A stretch of 37,024 bases of DNA from Actinomycetes bacterium (lineage in GTDB: Bacteria; Actinomycetota; Acidimicrobiia; Acidimicrobiales; RAAP-2). This document shows positions 23,508 through 29,879 of the stretch, piece by piece. Under the pieces are notes generated by a model that was given only the letters and a program-made list of their open reading frames with translations, had not been told where the DNA came from and did not search any database. The stretch lies in NCBI GenBank assembly GCA_021810205.1, contig JAJZJC010000029.1, forward strand, positions 1 through 37,024, written 5' to 3'. The position numbers and the translations under genes are program-made. The stretch's first letter is position 1, and every line of letters starts with the position of its first letter.

Positions 23508-23526
23508 ACGGCACTCACAGTGCCGT
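23508..23526. promoter_or_regulatory. 8-3-8 inverted repeat upstream of hsp20
   Basis: ACGGCACT-CAC-AGTGCCGT is a perfect inverted repeat about 55 bp before the Hsp20 start. It is not a standard CIRCE (TTAGCACTC-N9-GAGTGCTAA) or HspR-box, though it shares GCACT/AGTGC with CIRCE. It could be an operator or a leader RNA hairpin. Confidence 0.4.
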
Positions 23527-23579
23527 GGAACAGGAAGGCAGAGAACCAAGCCGCAGAGCCAAGCAAAGGAGGTGGGATC

Positions 23580-24008
23580 ATGTTGATGCGGTTCGATCCG
23601 TTCCGCGACCTGGACCGCCTCACCAAGCAGCTGTGGGGCGGCGCGGCAATCGCGATGCCGATGGACGCCTACCGATCCGGCGACGAGGTGGTGGCGACCT
23701 TCGACCTGCCGGGCGTGGACCCCGAGTCGATCGAGCTCACGGTCGACGGGAACGTCTTGACCGTCGCGGCCGAGCGCCGATTCGACCCTGGCGAGGGTGT
23801 CGAGGTCCTGGTCGCCGAGCGACCGCACGGCCGATCCACGCGCCAGCTCCATCTGGGCGACAGCCTCGACACCGAGCAGGTCGAGGCTCGCTACGACGAC
23901 GGCGTGCTGACCGTGCGGGTGCCCGTCGCCGCCCATGCCAAGGCGCGCCGGGTGGCCATTTCGACCGGCGGCCGCCAAGGGGAGATCACGGCCGGCGCGG
24001 CCGCCTGA
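23580..24008 (+). CDS. Hsp20-family small heat-shock protein
   Basis: The 142-residue protein is an alpha-crystallin-type chaperone: short N-terminal arm MLMRFDPFRDLDRL, core strands EVVATFDLPGVDPESIELTVDGNVLTVAAER, truncated here to the shared pattern LPGVDPESI and VLTVAAE, and DDGVLTVRVPV before the C-terminal tail. Such proteins form oligomers that hold unfolding proteins. The ATG is set by AAAGGAGGTGGG seven bases upstream. A second, different Hsp20 gene follows after a terminator-like hairpin. In mycobacteria relatives respond to hypoxia and stress. Confidence 0.92.
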   Translation: MLMRFDPFRDLDRLTKQLWGGAAIAMPMDAYRSGDEVVATFDLPGVDPESIELTVDGNVLTVAAERRFDPGEGVEVLVAERPHGRSTRQLHLGDSLDTEQVEARYDDGVLTVRVPVAAHAKARRVAISTGGRQGEITAGAAA

Positions 24009-24013
24009 GTGGA

Positions 24014-24043
24014 GGGTGGGTCGGCCGACCGGCCGACCCACCC
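24014..24043 (+). terminator. strong hairpin between the two hsp20 genes
   Basis: Perfect 13-bp arms GGGTGGGTCGGCC (24014-24026) and GGCCGACCCACCC (24031-24043) with a 4-nt loop begin 5 bp after the first Hsp20 stop. It probably terminates or attenuates transcription, or stabilises the first message's 3' end. Confidence 0.6.
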
Positions 24044-24067
24044 CCGGGGTGAACCGAGAGGTGGACG

Positions 24068-24544
24068 ATGACCCAACCGGTGATCAGCGACGACAACCAG
24101 GTCCGTCCTTGGACACGGCCGGCGTCGGTTCCGCCAAACGTGTGGGTGGAGCTCGACCGGCTGCGTGACGACCTGCGTCGGCTGTTGGGCAGGATCGGGT
24201 TGCCCGAGACCGCCGTGCCCGCCCTGGGCACGATGCCGGCTGCCGACGTAGAGGAGACCGACGACGCCTTCGTGGTCGAAGTCGAACTGCCCGGCGTACG
24301 CAAGGACGACGTCGTCGTCTCCCTCGATGCCAGGCGTCTCACCGTCGACGCCGAGCGACGTGAGCGCCGGCGAACCGGGGTGCTGCACCGAAGGACGAGG
24401 GCGGTCGGGCATCTGCACTACGAGGTGGTGGTGCCCGGTGAGGTGGACGAGCAGGGGGTGACCGCCACGCTCGACGACGGCGTGCTCACCGTCCGCCTCG
24501 GCAAGCTGGCGCCCCTGCGCGCCCGGCGCATCCCGGTCAGCTGA
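24068..24544 (+). CDS. Hsp20-family small heat-shock protein, second copy
   Basis: The 158-residue protein has the same core as its neighbour (VVEVELPGVRKDDVVVSL, LTVDAERRERR, TLDDGVLTVRLGKL) but a longer N-terminal arm starting MTQPVISDDNQVRPW and low overall identity to the upstream copy, so it is not a recent duplicate. GAGAGGTGG precedes the ATG. The two may form mixed oligomers or act at different conditions. Confidence 0.9.
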   Translation: MTQPVISDDNQVRPWTRPASVPPNVWVELDRLRDDLRRLLGRIGLPETAVPALGTMPAADVEETDDAFVVEVELPGVRKDDVVVSLDARRLTVDAERRERRRTGVLHRRTRAVGHLHYEVVVPGEVDEQGVTATLDDGVLTVRLGKLAPLRARRIPVS

Positions 24545-24839
24545 AGGAGCGAGCGAGCAAAAGGGGGTGATCACGACACGGTGAACGCCGACAAGAGGTG
24601 ATCCTCCGGCCTGCCAGCCGTGGCGCCATGCCAGGACGCGGTCTCACGCGAAGGCCGCGACCACGACCTCGGGGCGACCACCCGCAGCCAGCGGCCGGCA
24701 GGCCGGCCGGGACCCTCCTCACGCGACGAGCCGGCGCGTGGGGTCAGACAACGAAGCGGCTCTACATGACAAGCGAGACGACAGACGCGCCCACCGGGCG
24801 CGTCGACCGCAGTGTCGATGACGAAGAGGAGGTGGTGAC
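24545..24839. other. intergenic region before DoxX gene
   Basis: About 295 bp with no convincing gene. It contains a hairpin GACGCGCCC-ACC-GGGCGCGTC (24784-24804) and a GGAGG ribosome site for the next gene. An ATG frame from 24767 runs into the DoxX gene out of frame and is not credible. Confidence 0.4.
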
Positions 24840-25391
24840 ATGGCGGTCGGCATCCTTATCCTTCGCCTGGTCCTCGGCTGCACGATCGCGGCCCACGGCG
24901 TCCAGAAGCTGTTCGGCTGGTTCGGCGGCCACGGCCTCGAGAAGACGGGAAAGTTCTTCGACTCCCTCGGCCTTCGCCCCGGCAAGCTGCACGCCCTCGT
25001 GGCTGGGCTCTCGGAGGCGGCGGGCGGTGTGCTCGTCGCCGCGGGACTGCTCACGCCCCTCGGCATCGCAGCCATCGTGGGCGTGATGGTGGCGGCGATC
25101 GCGATCGTTCACCTGCGCCACGGGTTCTTCGCCGCATCCGGCGGCATCGAGTACCCGTTCTTGCTGGCCCTTGCGGCAGTGGCTATCGGCTACACCGGAG
25201 CGGGGACCTACTCGCTCGACCACCTGATCGGCTGGACGCTTTCGGGCGCCGCCTGGGGTTCGGGGGCCCTCGGACTTGGCCTGCTCGCCGCCGTGACGGT
25301 GGTGCTCAGCCGGTGGGCCGTTGCCCGCAGCGCCGCCGGAGGCGCGGTGGTGGGCATGGGCCGGCACCGCTCCCGCCGACTTGCAGCCTGA
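24840..25391 (+). CDS. DoxX-family membrane protein
   Basis: The 183-residue protein has about four membrane helices, with family features RLVLGCTIAAHGVQKLFGWF near the start and LRPGKLHALVAGLSEAAGG at the second helix. DoxX relatives are linked to thiosulfate:quinone oxidoreduction in archaea and to oxidative-stress membrane complexes (with SseA and SodA) in mycobacteria; the role here is unknown. ATG at 24840 follows GAGGAGG at a suitable distance. It is followed by a strong terminator hairpin. Confidence 0.85.
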   Translation: MAVGILILRLVLGCTIAAHGVQKLFGWFGGHGLEKTGKFFDSLGLRPGKLHALVAGLSEAAGGVLVAAGLLTPLGIAAIVGVMVAAIAIVHLRHGFFAASGGIEYPFLLALAAVAIGYTGAGTYSLDHLIGWTLSGAAWGSGALGLGLLAAVTVVLSRWAVARSAAGGAVVGMGRHRSRRLAA

Positions 25392-25420
25392 CGAGCCAGC
25401 TGAGGAGCCATCGCTGTGGA

Positions 25421-25451
25421 GTGTCGGGGCGGCTCGGTGCCGCCCCGACAC
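25421..25451 (+). terminator. terminator hairpin after DoxX gene
   Basis: Perfect 13-bp arms GTGTCGGGGCGGC (25421-25433) and GCCGCCCCGACAC (25439-25451) with loop TCGGT, 30 bp after the stop. No U tract follows. Confidence 0.65.
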
Positions 25452-25482
25452 GCGCGGCCAGGGCGACAGGAGCTGCGCCTGG

Positions 25483-25524
25483 CAGCGCGCCCGCGTCTCG
25501 GTGCAGCGCGCCCGCGTCTCGGTG
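25483..25524. repeat. 21-bp tandem repeat, two copies, intergenic
   Basis: The unit starting CAGCGCGCCCGCGTCTCGG is repeated exactly twice and the next bases begin a third copy. It lies in non-coding sequence between the DoxX terminator and the zinc-finger gene. Confidence 0.85.
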
Positions 25525-25601
25525 CAGCGCGAAGACACGAGAGGCGCTCCGATGAGGCGCGCCGCAGGGACCGGCGCACGAGGCGCGGGGGCCGAACGCC
25601 C

Positions 25602-25748
25602 TCAGCGCGGGATTGGATCCTCGAGGGCGGTCTCGAACACGTGCGTCACGTGCGCCAAGCCGTGCTCCGTCCGTAGGTGGTCCTCGAGCTCAGGTTGGTC
25701 GAGGAAGCGCAACTCGCAACGGGGGCATTGGCGTGCCGGTCCCACCAT
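25602..25748 (-). CDS. tiny C2H2 zinc-finger protein
   Basis: The 48-residue protein consists almost only of one classical C2H2 finger: QCPRCELRFLDQPELEDHL followed by RTEH, that is Cys-x2-Cys-x12-His-x4-His with the Phe and Leu hydrophobic-core positions. Such fingers are rare in bacteria; the best known are Ros/MucR-type (with a shorter spacing). ATG at 25748 is chosen because AGGAGGTGA stands six bases upstream. The frame is open to an ATG at 25793 and a TTG at 25850, which would add 15 or 34 residues. DNA, RNA or protein binding are all possible. Confidence 0.65.
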   Translation of the reverse strand: MVGPARQCPRCELRFLDQPELEDHLRTEHGLAHVTHVFETALEDPIPR

Positions 25749-26157
25749 CGTGGTCACCTCCTGCTCGATTCGCTCGTACTGCCAGTGTTCCATGGCACCG
25801 TGGACGTTCGACTCGGACAACGACGTGATCGGCGCCGGTATTTCTGGCAAGGCGACCAGCCCTCGGCGCGACGTCTGTGGCTCCCGAACGCCTTGAAGTC
25901 GGCGGCCACGGACACGAACCCGCCGTCCATGTCCGCCCTGAGCCGCCGACTACCGCGCGGCCCCCATGGTGCTGATCGCCGACTGGGTGATGGCGAACGG
26001 GCCGACAGTCACCGCGGTGGCGTCGGCTGTGGAGCCATGGACGCGGGTACATGTCGACAATGTGGGAGTCGGTGGGGTGATGACGGCGCTCGGAGCGTCC
26101 GTGCGCGGGGCGGCACGATAGCGTCGCTGCAGGCGCGACGCGAGGAGGATCCGCATC
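25749..26157. other. intergenic region with a possible 51-residue frame
   Basis: About 400 bp between the zinc-finger gene and the nitroreductase. A plus-strand frame 25966-26121 would encode 51 residues (MVLIADWVMANGPTV..., ending ASVRGAAR). Its composition is protein-like, but it has no ribosome site and no family I recognise. It may be a small gene or the tail of a decayed one. Confidence 0.3.
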
Positions 26158-26673
26158 ATGGAGACCTGGGATGCCATTCGGTCTCGGCGCAACGTGCGGA
26201 GCTACACCGACCACCCGTTGGCGCGTGCGGACCTCGAGCGGATCCTCGAAGCAGGACGGCGCTCGCCGTCGTCGACCAACTGGCAGCCGTGGCACTTCGT
26301 CGTGGTGACCGACCGCCAGCAGCTCATCGACCTCTCCGAGACCTGGAGGGGCGCTGGGCACGTGGCCGTATCGGCGGCGACGGTGGCGCTGATCGGCGAG
26401 CGACCCTCGGACGAGCGACGCCGCGACTCGCTGCAGTACGACCTGGGACAGGCGAGCGCGTTCATGATGCTCGCTGCAGCCGATCTCGGGATCGGCTCGG
26501 GACACGCGGCGGTGGGTGACCAAGCGATCGCGCAGCGCGTGCTGGGCTTCCCCGACGAGTACGTGTGCTGCTACCTGCTGGCGTTCGGCTACCCCGACGA
26601 CCGCCCCCTCGCGCCGCTGCGCAGTCCGGATCGCAGACCGTTCGACGACGTCGTCCACTGGGGCCGCTGGTAG
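26158..26673 (+). CDS. nitroreductase-family flavoprotein
   Basis: The 171-residue protein is a short nitroreductase-fold enzyme: METWDAIRSRRNVRSYTDHP with the FMN-phosphate-binding Arg cluster, AGRRSPSSTNWQPWHFVVV, and GYPDDRP near the C-terminus. Family members use FMN and NAD(P)H to reduce nitro groups, quinones or enones. AGGAGG precedes the ATG. It may be a stress-response enzyme like its Hsp20 and DoxX neighbours, but there is no direct link in the sequence. Confidence 0.88.
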   Translation: METWDAIRSRRNVRSYTDHPLARADLERILEAGRRSPSSTNWQPWHFVVVTDRQQLIDLSETWRGAGHVAVSAATVALIGERPSDERRRDSLQYDLGQASAFMMLAAADLGIGSGHAAVGDQAIAQRVLGFPDEYVCCYLLAFGYPDDRPLAPLRSPDRRPFDDVVHWGRW

Positions 26674-26850
26674 CGACCGGAACTGCGCCCACAGGCGCCG
26701 GCATCGCCCCGACCACCGCCCCGGCGCGCACGAAGGGCCGGCAAGCCGCCCGGCCGGCGACGTGGTGACGGGTAGCCGAATACGACTTCTTCGGGTGCCT
26801 AATATTTTGGCTGCTTGGCACCGCGCACGTCCCGAAGGACCGGGCGCGTC

Positions 26851-26930
26851 CTCGACGCTGCAGGCCGCCCTGGCCGGCGTGGGGATCTTCGTGGGCAGCT
26901 ACGACCTCGGCGCGATCGGCGACGGAGCGG
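26851..26930 (+). pseudogene. possible remnant of an MFS transporter first helix
   Basis: In one plus-strand frame the segment reads LQAALAGVGIFVGSYDLGAI, which resembles the first-helix signature of phosphate/sugar-type MFS carriers (GxGxFxDxYDLxxIG). Nothing downstream continues the similarity, and the next gene is convergent. It follows an AT-rich patch (AATATTTTGG, 26803-26812) that stands out in this genome. A chance resemblance cannot be excluded. Confidence 0.25.
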
Positions 26931-26943
26931 TGCCGAGACGTTG

Positions 26944-28005
26944 TCACTTCCCGCTCGCAGGGTGCGCGCCGGCGGGGCTGGTGTGGACGGTGACGGCGCG
27001 GAGCCAGGGCACCCGCTCCAAGAGGTGCGCTTCGGCGTGGTGGGCGAGCTCATGGGCTTGGGTCACGGTGAGGTCCGGCGCGACGGTGGCATCGACCTCC
27101 GCTCGCAGGGTGTGCCCGATCCAGCGGATGTGCAGCGCTCGAACGTCGATGATGCCCGTCACGCCGAGCACGGCAGCGGTGGCTCGGTCGACGAGCGCAG
27201 GGTCGACGGCATCGAGGAGGCGGGCGCCGACTTGGCGGACCGCAGCGCGCAGCACCCCGAACAGGACCACGGTGATGAGCAGTCCGACGATCGGATCGGC
27301 GTCCGGGAAGCCAAGGGCCACGCCGCCGGTGCCAAGGAGCACGGCCAGGCTCGTGACGCCGTCGCTGCGGGCGTGGAGCCCGTCTGCGACCAAGGTGGCG
27401 CTGCCGATCCGACGGCCGGTCCCAATGCGGTAGCGGGCGACCACCTCGTTGCCGACGAACCCGACGACCGCGGCCAGCGCCACGGCCCACAGGTCGCGCA
27501 CCTGCTCGGGGTGGAGAAGGCGGTCGATCCCCTCGAAGGCGGCCAGCGCCGAGGAGAGGGCGATCATGGCGATGACGAAGAGGCCGGCGAGGTCCTCGGC
27601 CCGGCCGTAGCCGTAGGTGTAGCGCTTGGTCGGCGTCCGCTTCGCCAGTCCGAACGCGATGAGCAGCGGCACCGCGCTGAGGGCGTCGGCCACGTTGTGC
27701 AGCCCGTCGCCCAGCAGGGCGACAGATCCCGAGAAGGCGACGACGGCGAGCTGGACGGCGGCAGTCACCCCGAGGATGCCGAGGCTCCGGACGAGCACCC
27801 GGCGACCCTCCGCGGCGCGCTCGAGGGACGGGTCCGCATGCTCGGCGGCGTCGTGGGAGTGCACACCGAGCACCTCGCGGATGCCGTGGGCGAGGCGAGC
27901 GAGCGGGGGCGCCCGGCGCTCCTCGTACCGGCCGCCGCCTGCATCGTTGGGGCCGGACGGACGGTCGTGGTCACGGTCGCCGTCGTGTCGGTGGTCGGTG
28001 TGCAT
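26944..28005 (-). CDS. cation diffusion facilitator (zinc-type metal exporter)
   Basis: The 353-residue CDF protein starts with a His/Asp-rich cytoplasmic tail (MHTDHRHDGDRDHDRP) likely to bind metal. Six helices follow. The transport site is set by His-x3-Asp in helix 2 (GDGLHNVADAL) and His-x3-Asp in helix 5 (ADGLHARSDGVTS), the HD-HD arrangement linked with Zn/Cd export. A C-terminal ferredoxin-like cytoplasmic domain includes VRALHIRWIGH. GGAGG lies upstream of the ATG at 28005 and TAGGGT (28026-28021) is a probable -10. It diverges from an ArsR-type gene and shares its operator. Confidence 0.92.
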   Translation of the reverse strand: MHTDHRHDGDRDHDRPSGPNDAGGGRYEERRAPPLARLAHGIREVLGVHSHDAAEHADPSLERAAEGRRVLVRSLGILGVTAAVQLAVVAFSGSVALLGDGLHNVADALSAVPLLIAFGLAKRTPTKRYTYGYGRAEDLAGLFVIAMIALSSALAAFEGIDRLLHPEQVRDLWAVALAAVVGFVGNEVVARYRIGTGRRIGSATLVADGLHARSDGVTSLAVLLGTGGVALGFPDADPIVGLLITVVLFGVLRAAVRQVGARLLDAVDPALVDRATAAVLGVTGIIDVRALHIRWIGHTLRAEVDATVAPDLTVTQAHELAHHAEAHLLERVPWLRAVTVHTSPAGAHPASGK

Positions 28006-28020
28006 GGCGCCTCCGGCCCG

Positions 28021-28026
28021 ACCCTA
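28021..28026 (-). promoter_or_regulatory. -10 element of the CDF exporter gene
   Basis: TAGGGT on the minus strand, about 15 bp before the ATG, predicts a very short leader containing the GGAGG site. Its -35 region would fall in the operator at 28041-28064. Confidence 0.4.
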
Positions 28027-28040
28027 GCGTGGCGGTGCTC

Positions 28041-28064
28041 ATATCTGCGCAGGTGCGAATACAT
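28041..28064. promoter_or_regulatory. ArsR/SmtB-type operator
   Basis: ATATCTGCGCA-GG-TGCGAATACAT is an imperfect 11-2-11 inverted repeat (8 of 11 positions pair), close to the 12-2-12 form bound by SmtB/ArsR metal sensors. It lies between the divergent CDF and ArsR genes and covers the -35 regions of both, so one repressor dimer or two could shut off both promoters until metal binds. Confidence 0.6.
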
Positions 28065-28075
28065 CGCAATTGGGA

Positions 28076-28081
28076 TAGATT
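28076..28081 (+). promoter_or_regulatory. -10 element of ArsR gene, leaderless
   Basis: TAGATT ends seven bases before the GTG at 28089, and no ribosome site precedes that GTG, so transcription probably begins at or next to the start codon. Confidence 0.45.
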
Positions 28082-28088
28082 CGCGGGC

Positions 28089-28445
28089 GTGAAGAGCGCC
28101 AGAGCACCCAAGGACGCGACTGCGCACCCAGACTCCCCGAGCGACGCGCAGGTCGAGGCCGCGGTCGTGTCCTTCACCCTTCTGGCCGAGCCCACCCGTG
28201 TCCGGATGCTCTGGGCGCTGCGGGACCGCCAGCTCGACGTGGCGTCGCTGGCCGCGGTGGCGGGATGCCGGCCCACCGTCGCCAGCCAGCACCTTTCCAA
28301 GCTCCGCCTCGCCGGTCTGGTCGACGCGCGAAGGGAGGGCCGGCGGATGCTCTATCGGCTCCGTGGGGGCCACGTCCGCTCCCTCCTGACCGAGGCGCTG
28401 TTCCAGGCGGATCACCAGGTGTCGGGCCACCCTGTCCACGAGTAG
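28089..28445 (+). CDS. ArsR/SmtB-family metal-sensing repressor
   Basis: The 118-residue winged-helix protein has the family pattern LLAEPTRVRMLWALRD, the recognition helix region GCRPTVASQHLSKLRLAGLV and wing RREGRRMLYRL. The C-terminal helix and tail carry His and Asp (HVRSLLTEALFQADHQVSGH), as in zinc/nickel/cobalt sensors with an alpha-5 site (SmtB, NmtR, KmtR); there is no CxC motif of arsenic or cadmium sensors. It most likely represses itself and the divergent CDF exporter via the operator between them. GTG start placed by the leaderless -10 element. Confidence 0.88.
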   Translation: MKSARAPKDATAHPDSPSDAQVEAAVVSFTLLAEPTRVRMLWALRDRQLDVASLAAVAGCRPTVASQHLSKLRLAGLVDARREGRRMLYRLRGGHVRSLLTEALFQADHQVSGHPVHE

Positions 28446-28658
28446 CGAGCGTCCTGACACGACTCGGGCGCACGGTCGACCGCTGCACCGCCGCGCACTC
28501 GACGTCGGCCAGCGCCAGCTGCGCGGCAACGTGCCGCAGATGTTCGTCCATGCGCTCCTGCTCGAGTCCGTGGCGCGTCTCGGGCCGTTCTCCGGCCCTT
28601 CTTGACGCAGAGCCTGCGCGCCGGGCGCCGGGGAGGCAGGCGCCTCGCAGGGCGACGG

Positions 28659-29879
28659 TCAACCAGCTGCAGGTGCTGGGTTCGGGCCGCCGCCGAGCGC
28701 GCCAGCAAGTACGGAGAACCGCACCCGCTCTTGCTCCAAGCGGAGCGAGGGTCCGTAGGTTCCTTCGACGAGGTCGCGATACAGCGCCAGCTCGTCCGCA
28801 GAGAGGTGGGTCATCGCCCGAGTCGCCGGACTGGGCTCGCGCACCCAGTGGCGAGAGTGGGCGAGGAACGTGCCACGGTCCATGAGCATGGACCGCACGT
28901 TCGGGAGGTGGCTGCGGAGCCGGTTCAAGATGTCGAACCCGTGGGTGTCGATGTCGCCCCAGTAGACGATGTCCTTGCTCGCCAACCACGGCAGCGCGAC
29001 GACGCCCCCGAGAGCGAAGCCCGATCCGAAGACCACAATGGCGCCCACGACGGGTGGGAACGCCAGATAGGTCACTTCGTTCTCCACGACGAACACCGTG
29101 GGCGCGCCAGGGTCGCGTCGGGCGAGCTCGTCGCTGCGCACGGACATCTCGCTGAAGCCCCAGCTCCCCGCCTCGATGCCCGGATCGAGCACCCGCAAGC
29201 GGGTGTAGGCGGGTTTGTCGAGAAAGCCGAACCGGCGCGCGAACGTCACCGCCCGTCCGCGCGTGTCGACGGGCTCGACTGCCAGCACCACGCGCAAGAG
29301 CTGATCGAGCAGCTTTTGGTGCTGCTCGACGAACTTGGTGTCGACGCCCTCGACGTCGATGTGACGCAGGTATATCCGCGACGTGTCGTGCGCTGCGATC
29401 CAGCGCACCGTCTCGAGCAGCTCGTCCCAGATGCCGGCGTGGCGCAGCGCCGTCACCGGATGCGACGCGACCCAGTTGGCGAGGGATGGAACCGAAGAGC
29501 GGGTCGTCGCGAGGAGCGAGTCGAGCGACTTGACCTCCGCGTCGGTCCCCAGGATCCGACAGAGCTGGGAGAACGAATCGACGGCTGCGCGAGCCGGAAT
29601 CCGGTTGGTTCCCACATGACGACTCTGGACGTCTTTGTACGTGAGGGTGAACCCGGCGGCGTCGCGCTCGAACCTGGTGACCCACGCCCGGCAGGCGTCG
29701 AGCCGTTCGAGCAGATCGGTGGCCGTCGGCCCTTTGATCGCAAGCGTGACGGGCTGCCACTGCTGCCCGGTGGCGTACGCCTCGAGATACGACCCGGCCT
29801 CCCACCTGCGGCGCAGCACGGCGACCAGCTGCTCCGCGCGGGTCCACGGCGGTTCGGCGCCGCTCGGCGTGCGTCTCAC
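28659..29879 (-). CDS. jetD: Wadjet protein JetD, nuclease subunit
   Basis: The 406-residue protein has a DUF3322-type N-terminal part and a DUF2220-type C-terminal part with Toprim residues: Glu near residue 265 in VFVVENEVTYL and Asp-x-Asp in WGDIDTHGFDIL near residue 309. In characterised Wadjet systems JetD is the metal-dependent nuclease, related to topoisomerase VI/Spo11 subunit A, that cuts closed circular plasmid DNA after JetABC has extruded it. The GTG start overlaps the jetC stop (GTGA). The key acidic residues are intact, so it is probably active. Last gene of the operon. Confidence 0.93.
   Translation of the reverse strand: MRRTPSGAEPPWTRAEQLVAVLRRRWEAGSYLEAYATGQQWQPVTLAIKGPTATDLLERLDACRAWVTRFERDAAGFTLTYKDVQSRHVGTNRIPARAAVDSFSQLCRILGTDAEVKSLDSLLATTRSSVPSLANWVASHPVTALRHAGIWDELLETVRWIAAHDTSRIYLRHIDVEGVDTKFVEQHQKLLDQLLRVVLAVEPVDTRGRAVTFARRFGFLDKPAYTRLRVLDPGIEAGSWGFSEMSVRSDELARRDPGAPTVFVVENEVTYLAFPPVVGAIVVFGSGFALGGVVALPWLASKDIVYWGDIDTHGFDILNRLRSHLPNVRSMLMDRGTFLAHSRHWVREPSPATRAMTHLSADELALYRDLVEGTYGPSLRLEQERVRFSVLAGALGGGPNPAPAAG

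Larger units (their letters stand above)
23194..23579. other. divergent intergenic region between electron-transfer operon and hsp20
   Basis: About 385 bp. Nearest the operon lies a palindrome CTGAGG-TC-CCTCAG (23214-23227) in the leader of the first gene, then 11-bp-spaced direct repeats (23256-23276). Nearest the chaperone gene lies a perfect 8-3-8 inverted repeat (23508-23526) and a strong ribosome site. Open frames exist across the region but show no family features. Confidence 0.5.

Noticed and set aside
23224-23514. 96-codon minus-strand frame upstream of the redox operon
   Set aside because: It lacks a ribosome site or family features and would overlap the candidate regulatory repeats and the palindrome.
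28446-28658. Small minus-strand frame starting MDEHLRHVAAQLALADVE near 28553
   Set aside because: Its start is helix-like and a GGAG lies close upstream, but the frame runs antisense into the ArsR gene without a stop. I could not support it as a gene.
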